DNA from: Kalaharituber pfeilii
Lineage: Eukaryota > Ascomycota > Pezizomycetes > Pezizales > Pezizaceae
Length of the DNA: 64,000 nucleotides
NCBI GenBank assembly: GCA_015179045.1
Contig: WHUZ01000007.1
Location: 1,848,501-1,912,500, forward strand
Direction: 5' to 3'
Shown: positions 56,463 to 64,000 of the stretch, piece after piece
How positions within the stretch are numbered: position 1 is the stretch's first letter
Layout of the letters: each line of letters starts with the position of its first letter
Made by a program: the position numbers and the translations under genes
Notes under the pieces: generated by a model
Told to the model about the DNA's origin: nothing
Seen by the model: the letters and a program-made list of their open reading frames with translations, nothing else
The model's database searches: none

Positions 56463-56520
56463 AAACCCTCGCCATAGTCCTCAGGGCGGTATGCGAGTAA
56501 TGATATAAAAAAAAAAAAAA
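56463..56520 (+). mobile_element. Second short retroposon tail with TSD
   Basis: About 44 bp (AAACCCTCGCCATAGTCCTC ... GCGAGTAATGATATA) plus about 15 A's, bounded by a perfect 15-bp repeat ACCCAGCCTAACAAT at 56,448-56,462 and 56,521-56,535. Same tail as at 39,179. Its ends (CTCGC...GCGAG) can form a hairpin in both copies. Confidence 0.85.
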
Positions 56521-56535
56521 ACCCAGCCTAACAAT

Positions 56536-57060
56536 GGTTTTCTGCCCGATATTGGTTTTAGGTAATATTGTAAATATTATAGAGAATGGATTTATCGCAA
56601 TGCCAAAGAAATAGAGATATAGGTAAAGGGTTAATAAATAAACCGAAGAGTCAATTGATTGCTCTATATACGAATAAAAAAATATAAACAAAGAAATCAA
56701 GAATCAATATTAGCTCAAGACGGATAATGGCATAGAAAAAATAACCATACAAACAAATGTACAAAGAACCTATACTATCAAACTAATGAACTAAGAAACA
56801 AAGAACTAAGAAACAAAGAACTAAGAAATAAAGACACACCACAGCATTTACTAAGAATGAAAAGAAAGTAGTCCGCCATTAATAAATACCAAGAACAAAC
56901 CCAAAATGGAGTAGGAGTACTCAAACTAGTAATAGCGTGAGGCATGACAGCGAGAGGCATGGGTACTTATATCGGGGAAGTACATACAGGCTGAAAACTG
57001 TAGTTTGAATCAAGTTAACCTTTCTGAAAGAGTAAGCAATCAAACTTCACATGGTTGCCT
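56536..57060. other. AT-rich spacer
   Basis: No gene recognised. Short repeats 'aaagaactaagaaa' occur near 56,790-56,830. Confidence 0.5.
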
Positions 57061-57063
57061 TAT

Positions 57064-57480
57064 TCACCCTCCTCTCTTAGGTCGAGTCATGTATTGCACT
57101 TCCACGATCTCCAGGACTTTCTTGAAATTATTATTCTTCATAGGAATAACAACTTCATTCTCGTTACTATCAATATCTTCCCCGTCCTCCTCCATCTCCT
57201 CCACACCATCAGGGCCTCCACCAGCTCTGCCATTGCTGTCGCTACCATTGCTCCCTTTATCCATACTCTTATCTGGAGTTATATCCTCAGAGCCAGCTAT
57301 AACATCACTCTGTTCTCAAGTAATTAAGTAAGCCGGTTAGAAATGCAATATAATGACAATATGATTAGAACATACTAATTCCTGACTCTAGACCTCGTTC
57401 TCCTCCAGTTCTGGCTCAAGCTCCTCATTGGGTTCATAACTGCTTTGACTCCATGATTCATCTTATTCCCAGTCACCGTT
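57064..57480 (-). pseudogene. Acidic coding fragment
   Basis: Minus-strand pieces 'SYEPNEELEPELEENE' (about 57,390-57,440) and 'SDVIAGSEDITPDKSMDKGS' (about 57,240-57,315), the latter running to 'FKKVLEIVEVQYMTRPKRGG' (57,064), look like two exons of an acidic protein around an intron-like gap. A stop lies upstream. I do not recognise the family; it may be retroelement- or host-derived. Confidence 0.3.
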
Positions 57481-58734
57481 TTGGTACATGTAGGTCTCGA
57501 GACGTCTTACGCCTAGTTCTCTCCCCAACTGTTACTCGCCACTTGTGGCACCCAGTAGTGCGTTCAGCATGGTCCCCTCCGCCGTGAGTTTGTCACACTG
57601 CCCAATTGACGTCTGTTGACTCTATTATCTCGTGATATGACTCTCTTTCATGCCTTGACACTGACTGGTATCCTAGTTTTGGGTACCGTATTGTATTGCA
57701 ATCTTGAGTAGGTGCTGAGACCACCGTGACGCTACCTGTTCTCGTGCCCAAGCTCTGAGTCACATGCTCATAACGTAGCTTCCGCGCGAGGAATAGAATA
57801 GCATGATTCAAAGGCTTGCAAAAATGCATGACCAGAATAATGTGACCTACTGTAGGGCTTTTCCCTGCGAGTGAATTGTTCAGCCACTGCCTCTTCGGTC
57901 AGCCTATTTCAATGTCCCCATAGCCAACGGTGTTCTGCCTCTATTTCCTTTGTCTACAACAAAATGATTACTTACCCTTTCCGCTAGCCAGCTCTGGGCA
58001 CGGTCCCATTTTATGCATCCGCATCACTCAAAGCGAATGCGTGAGCCAGTAGCTATAGGCTTCATATCCTCCAGTGACGCAAGGTGGAGTTTATGCAACC
58101 GCAACCAAATGTAACATGCAAGACTAGGGATCTGTTCCAATTCTACTTATTAGAGATCTAGAGATGTTGCTATCTCGTGAGAGCTGTGCCAAGGCCCCGA
58201 CCTATGCTCTGCTCCGTAGTGTGGATGAAACAAGTCGTGCCAGTGCGCAGACTAGTCATGTTTTCTGGATATGACATCACGGCTGGGATTTGACTGTATG
58301 ATAGGGGTTGCAGACCCCCAGGAATTTGCTAAGTGAGCAGCAATTGAAAATCAGATAATGTTAGATAAGATGGGATCAGATAATGTCGATCAATTTACGT
58401 AGTGCAAGAGAGAAGGAGCCGCAAGAGCCTCAGGAATTTTGAGAATATTTCACGATCATGATCCGCTGGCTCAGTCCAGAACGCTTCAGCAGCCCGCACC
58501 ATCGGTCCAGGGAGGATGAAGGGGAGTGCAGGTGCAACTATGACTGATAATCGCGATCTTAGTTGCGGGGGCCAGAAACACACTCTGTCTCGGTGGTGCA
58601 GAGAAATTCAATTGAGCCCCCTGCACCCAGCCACATGCCCTTCCTGAGGACCAGAGAGACCTTAAAAATTCCATGTTGTGATCTAACCAATACGTCTGCG
58701 CCATGACCGGTACTGCAAGCAGCAATCTATCCAA
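57481..58734. other. Intergenic region
   Basis: No coding or RNA gene recognised. Confidence 0.45.
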
Positions 58735-60043
58735 ATGATCCAAGCCTCGAAGGGAACCTCCCTCACGCCATCCATCCTTCCGACCCTTCTCCCACGCGCT
58801 CTCTCTTCCCCCCGGATGCGCCGTACCCCGCAAGCGTCCTTCCACACCCTCCGAGCCTTCCCCGAGTCCAATTATGGCTACGTCGACCTCCCAGCAGCAA
58901 CAGCCGAAAAGCTCACTACTCGAATCAACGGCACTGTATTCCGCGGAATAAAGGTCAAAGTACAGCCCGTGAAGCCTTAAAATGAGATCCCGAAGCTGTC
59001 GCCGCTGCACCCGAGACAACACCAGTCGAAAAGCAGGACTTGGAAAAGATAAAGCGGAAAATCAAAGAAGACGGCGTACATCCAGGCATCAATCTCCCCT
59101 CTGACCGCTGGGTAAAGCGCGCGTGGACAAAGAATCCGGTCGTAAGCATTGAAAAGAACATGGACAAGAAATCCGCAAAGAACGCTAGAAGAGATGATAG
59201 CAAGTGCGGAAATCTGCTGTTCCAGTTCTCATTACCCGAAAATATGACGCCGACCGTTCCTGACCCCAAGGACCGCAAAGCGCAGAAACGCCGTGAGAAG
59301 GAGTATGCAAGGGCGCAGGCTGCCGAGCCTGCCGAGCCTGCGGTGTTAATGATTCTAGCTCGGATCCTTCATCTGAAGAAGAAGACGCAGGTGGATCCAG
59401 CAACGAGCGGAAAAAGTAAAGGCTAGGCAAGAAGCTCAAGGACGTCATACCCAAGCGGGAGAAGCTTACTGTCGACGAATTTTCCTCTACGACAAAGCTT
59501 TCGCAATTTTTGAAGATTGCGGGGTTAGTTGGAGTGGAAAGACGGGGAGAGTAACGGAGTTGTAAAGGGGGTGGGTGGATGGGGTGGATGGATGAGGTGG
59601 TTATGGAGAGGAAGGGGGTATCGGATGTGGAAAGGAAAGCAGTTAAGATCGAGGAGGTGAAGGATACGAAACCCCGGAAGGATGATGTCGAGATGAAGTG
59701 TGTTGGAAAAGAGGAAGAGAATGATAGCAGCAGCGGCAGCATCTCGTCAGGCTCTGAATCCGATTCCGACGATTCCGACAGAACATCACAGTCAGACTCG
59801 GATTCGGATTCTAGCCAAAGCGAGAAGCAAAAACTAGCCGCAAGGGCGATTGTCACAAAACGGCTCAAATCTGATAAAGAAATTGTAAAAGAAATATCCG
59901 CACATGCTCCGGTGCCAAAAGCTTCAAGCAAAGCTATGACCAAGCTCGCAGCATCGGAAACATCTGCTTCGGAATCAGCCTCTTCTGACTCGGATTGTGA
60001 ATCTGACTCTGAATCTGGGTCCGAAGCACAACCTGATGTCTAG
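58735..60043 (+). pseudogene. Frameshifted RRM-type nucleolar RNA-binding protein gene
   Basis: The first frame (to 58,980) ends in the C-terminal half of an RRM: 'SNYGYVDLPAATAEKLTTRI', 'NGTVFRGIKVKVQPVKP'. After a stop and shift the protein continues in another frame ('PEAVAAAPETTPVEKQDLEK', 'GVHPGINLPSDRWVKRAWTK', to about 59,426). It then shifts again to a Ser/Asp/Glu-rich SRP40-like tail (59,579-60,043; SSSGSISSGSESDSDDSDRT). No splice sites that reconcile the frames are obvious, so I call it a pseudogene. The RNP-1 half and start are not found upstream. Family identity beyond RRM is uncertain. Confidence 0.6.
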
Positions 60044-61206
60044 TGCATTTTGCACGGAACATTGCCTGGTATCATTCATTTCTAAGTATGCAAGAGGACC
60101 TTGGAAGTATGTGGTCTGGCATCTATGGACATGAATTTGGTATCTATACTCGCAGAATGTAGTGACCATTTGTTCTAGATACAATTACCAGAGTTATTTC
60201 AACAGCACTTCTTTGTCCTAATGAAAAGAAAAACCGAACCTTCTTGCTTACAGAGTTTGCAGATGGGAGCAGGCTAGGGGGGTGGGCTGGAGCTGGTTGA
60301 GTAGCAGAAGGTAGTGCACACTCGATGTACCTAGGAGGGAGGGTTACGGGGAGCTGCTAGCTATAGCTATTCAGATGAACGAGGGCATGGCGGGGCTTCT
60401 CATAGTCACGGACTTTCAGCGCACAGAGTAGGTGGTAGGCGATGAGCATGGTGAGGGTAAGTGCCGGGACGCCAGCGAGCCTCTCATAGCCTTGGACCTG
60501 GCTCGCACACGGAATGGGGATTTCAAATGAAGGTGCGAAGACATCATCATTGCTGCCTGGATAAGGGAGAGGAGGGAAGGGATTGCTGGAAGTAGTATAT
60601 CTGTGAGGGAGAAGTTGAGAGGAGGGAAGAGATTGTTGGGAGTAGTTAATCTATGAGGGAGAGGTATGTCAAGGAGAATTGATTCTTCTCCATCTCTCAG
60701 TACCTGTACAAAAAGGGTTGAGACGTTAAGGCCTTTCCAGAGACCAGTATGATATCGTATGTCAGATTTGGGTGACTGGCAAAGCTAGATTAGACTAACA
60801 CTCCGGCACCGCCCAAACTTACAAGGTGGATATGACTTTAAGAGCAAATAACGTACTCTGCACTCCATATACTTGGTCTCTTGTATACGAAACCCCCTAC
60901 CGAATTCTGCGGACATCCAAAACAAGCTTCCTATTACACCCCTGCTATTCAGATTCCAGAAAGCAACTATACTCAATTCCTCGGAATGTATACAATATAC
61001 TTGTATGCAACTCTTCCCCTGTATTGTTGCCTCAATGGTATAAACGACACAAAGAATAAGAGCGCAGAAAGCTGACAAAAGATGGCAAATTATAACAATT
61101 CTACTCTCTTCCCGCCGTAGCGCGTCGTACCGGTTTTCAAGCATGCTCCTCTCCCCTTACTGAACGGAAATTGTGCCCCTTCATGCTCCCGCCACTCTGC
61201 TACCTC
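60044..61206. other. Intergenic region
   Basis: No gene recognised apart from a 50-bp tandem duplication listed separately. The right end is probably the M13 gene's 3' UTR. Confidence 0.45.
60569..60668. repeat. 50-bp tandem duplication
   Basis: 'gaggagggaagggattgctg' at 60,569 recurs as 'gaggagggaagagattgttg' at 60,619. The period is 50 bp, with about six differences. Confidence 0.85.
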
Positions 61207-63994
61207 TTACCACAACTCACATCTCGGCTTCTTGACTGGACAGTTGAATGCCTCCAAGAAGGCGGGTGCATTGGCCGTGGTTCCTCTATTAACATGGTCA
61301 GTTTCGAATTCTTAGGAAAATCAGGGCACACTTGCGGTGGGGACCTACAGGACACGGACAAATGCTGGGCTGTGCGGGTCTGTACGTATCCGGTCCACTG
61401 CAGCTTCCTTGCGGACTAGATATCAACCATGTTAGCGACATTCCACGCTTTGTTTATATGCAATTATGATACTCACTCTTCGAACACCACGTCCTTCCAT
61501 AACTCACAAAGAACAACTGCTCCTTCGTAAGTCTGCCCTCCATTCCCGGCAGCACCGGATTGGGCTGCTGTGCGTCCCTCTTCTTCCATGCCTTAAATGC
61601 CGCATTGACACCTCCCGCATCCGCAATATTTTCACCCAGTGTCAACTTCCCATTGACATGAATCTTCTCTCCATTTGGTGCTTCAATACTATACTCCGAG
61701 TATTGCTCCACAAAACACTGTGCGCGATTCTCGAACTCCTGGACGGTCTGTTCGGGCCACCAGTCGGTGAGGTTGCCGTTGACATCGTAGTGGCGACCGG
61801 TAGAGTCAAAGGCGTGCGAGAGTTCGTGGCCAGCAACAGAAGCGAAGGCACCGTAGCTGATGTATTCTGGGACATTAAGGCTAAAGATGGGGAATTGCAT
61901 AATGCCTGCCGGGAAGACAATCTCGTTCCCAGGTGGGTTGTAGTAGGCGTTGACTGTGGGCGGAGTCATATCCCACTCGAACCGGTCCGTGGGCTTACCA
62001 AGTTTCCTCCAGGCCTTGAGGGTGAAGGAAGTGGTCACAGCCATAGAATTCTCAAAGAACTCAGTAGGAGAGATGACAACATCGCTGTAGTACTCCCTGA
62101 GGGATTCGGGAGAAGTGATGTTCGGGCTTTTGTCGGGGTAGCCAATTTTCTGCACGATATTATGCACCTTTTGGATGGCCAGTTCGGCGGCTTCTTTGTC
62201 GAACCAATCCAGCTTAGTCAACGTTTCACTGAATTGCTCCTTGATGTCGTAAATGATCCGGTCACCAAAGACTTTGGCCTCCTCGCTGAAGGCTTTCTCG
62301 ATGAAAAAGCGTCCCTGTTGGACATTAGCACTGAATACAAGTAACAATCTGACGTGAAAACATACCAAAATCCAACCGAGCTCAGAGTCAATGGTTCGCA
62401 CACAAGTCCTCCATCTCTCGGGTTGAGCTTTCGTCCCCTGCATCATGTCCTTGAACTTCACAATAGGTTCTACAGCAGCTTGGTCGACTTTGCTGAAGAG
62501 AGCGTAGACCAACTTCCAGACAAAGTAAGCTTGAACAACATCACGACTAGTCTCTTTAATGATGCCGTTGACCTTTTCAATGTAGTCCGGAGATGTCACA
62601 ATCACTCTGTCAGGCGTATAGCCGGGAGAGAAGCGAGCGATGAGCTCCTTGAAGTCAATGACTGGTGACAGGGCTTGGAGTTCCTCAAGCGTACGCGGAT
62701 TGTAGTAGTGCTATGCAATATGGTTAGCATCATGCGTAGATTGACGCTGAAGAATCAAGGGGCATACAAGAGGGTCATTGGCATCTTCCTCATCCATGGA
62801 GATTGCAGACAGTTTCTTCTCCAAGTCCACCACAGGTTCTGCAAGGGCTGCGTACGCAGAAAGTGAGCTGTCTTCCTTGGCGATGATCCGGAACATTGCG
62901 TCGATAGTCTCAGTATATTTCTTGACCACCTCCTCATCCTTATACTCCTCCTTTGAGCGTAGCCCAATCCTTCTTGGCCCTTCAACGCTGAGGACTTGAG
63001 TATCAGGATCCTTATCGTCTGCCTATGATGGCTGTCAGGACACGTGCAAGATGGAAAAAGGTAGGTAATGTTTTTTGCACACCTGAATTCCAAAGTCAAC
63101 AAACCCAGCAATGCCAATTTGCTGCAAATAAGCAATTGCGTCCGTAATGGAAGCAGTAGGATCGGTCGGCTTCTTGGAAATCTCAAGCTCTTCTGATGTA
63201 CCCACGGAGTAAGTTTCCTTCAAGCCCTGGACGTATTTCAGAAGGGGCTCTAAACCGCGCTTAGCGATAAGATCCTCATTCATGCAGGCCATATAAGCGT
63301 CCCTGAGCTTGAGGAAGTTCTCCTTGTCCACATTGACATCTCTGGAAGTGAGGGTAGCAGGGGAGAAGGAGGAATGACTGCTCGTCTCTGCATATTCACT
63401 CTCCAAGACATGGCGAAGTATCATATAAGACCTCTCATCAATAAGGCTCATTTCGTGCAACTCTAGCCAATCCGAGGTCAGCATCCACCGCACTATTCTC
63501 TCTACACAATTGCGATGCCGCAAGCATACTAACCTCGCTGGTCAGCTCGCAAGTCATGCTGTTCTTTCCATCCGCCGCAAACAAATTCCTCAAAGTTGCT
63601 GCAAGGGTCGATACCCTCTTTAGTACTGAGCGAGTCGAGGATCGAAGCAGCGGCGTGGACGCAGGCCGGCGTCAGACAAAGGGCGGCAGGACTAGGTCGG
63701 TTTCTGGCTGCTCAAAGCAGTCAGCCACAGCTCCATACATCCTCCACGCACACCCCCATCCACCACTTCCACGCTTCACTCACCTTTCAACACAAGCACT
63801 CCAAAGACGATGAGAGCGACACCGACAATAGTGGCAGCGACGACGACCACAGTATTTTTTGCAACCCAGTGTTTAGCCCTTGCGACCTTCGAAGGGCTGC
63901 CGTTTCGCACTCCGTTCGGCTCCCCGGCGCCATTCGCGGAAGCCGAGGGCTCTTGAGTGGGGAGCAACGGCTCCCGCTCTTCTTCATGAACCAT
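61207..63994 (-). CDS. M13 (neprilysin/ECE-like) type II membrane zinc metallopeptidase
   Basis: Eight exons, complement(61207..61285, 61349..61415, 61477..62314, 62366..62710, 62768..63022, 63083..63462, 63534..63707, 63784..63994), give 782 aa. A cytoplasmic head (di-Leu motif REPLLPTQ) precedes a membrane segment at about 47-69, then the family start CLTPACVHAAASILDSL and the Cys-rich IDPCSNFEEFVCGGW. The zinc site is HELSH (about 618-622) with the third ligand in ENIAD (about Glu683). 'NAYYNPPGNEIVFPAGI' and the terminal Cys-x-x-Trp (RCELW) are also intact. M13 enzymes cleave peptides outside the cell or in the secretory lumen; fungal substrates are unknown. One intron (62,315-62,365, 51 nt) is a multiple of three with no stop, so its retention would add 17 residues without shifting frame. 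Confidence 0.93.
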
Positions 63995-64000
63995 TCCGGC

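Noticed and set aside
58486..59022. 178-codon minus ORF over the RRM region
   Set aside because: The plus strand reads as an RRM; the minus frame has no recognisable features.

Overview
The window is a stretch of nuclear DNA from a filamentous ascomycete (Pezizomycotina; a Pezizomycetes-like, repeat-rich genome is my inference, not proven). The host genes have short introns (50-127 nt) with GTAAGT/GTATGT-type donors and CTAAT/CTGAC-like branch sites. The gene set (Mediator 18, KRE2-type mannosyltransferase, ferrochelatase, anamorsin and others) is fungal, and every mobile element is of a fungal type.

Layout. (1) 1-18,400: a nest of decayed retroelements. It starts with an LTR-flanked unit (879-5542) whose only gene is an intact 832-codon ORF with a 2-oxoglutarate/Fe(II) oxygenase-like signature. 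Two Ty1/copia relics follow, one mixed with gypsy-like Gag, then a LINE relic whose RNase H is split by insertions, an ACTTG-rich MITE and solo LTR pieces. (2) 20,570-34,900: a compact housekeeping island of eight genes: MED18 (-), NAA40 (+), PIG-U/GAB1 (-), CMC1 (+), TAF9 (-), a GT15 mannosyltransferase (+), DRE2 (-) and HEM15 ferrochelatase (-). (3) 34,900-60,100: accessory DNA. It holds a broken NACHT/pentapeptide/WD40 gene, copia pieces bounded by inverted LTRs, a LINE interrupted by a 1.1-kb TIR transposon, an intact unknown 635-aa gene, a short LTR element with a perfect target duplication, a TA-flanked MITE, a gypsy relic, a divergent histone H3-fold gene and a decayed RRM gene. (4) 61,207-63,994: an eight-exon M13 (neprilysin-like) metallopeptidase gene.

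How the genes relate. The housekeeping genes share no pathway, but three concern transcription or chromatin (MED18, TAF9, NAA40), two secretory-pathway glycosylation or GPI anchoring (PIG-U, GT15) and three mitochondrial metal or haem biology (CMC1, HEM15, DRE2). Adjacent pairs are divergent (MED18/NAA40, PIG-U/CMC1) or convergent (NAA40/PIG-U, CMC1/TAF9, GT15/DRE2). Most of the unusual biology is in the accessory regions. The two strongest candidates for something undescribed are the LTR-borne oxygenase-like gene and the H3-fold gene with a lengthened loop 1 and a long Gly-rich tail, both intact amid decayed transposons. All exon borders were placed by reading splice sites and family conservation by eye; no search or alignment program was run.
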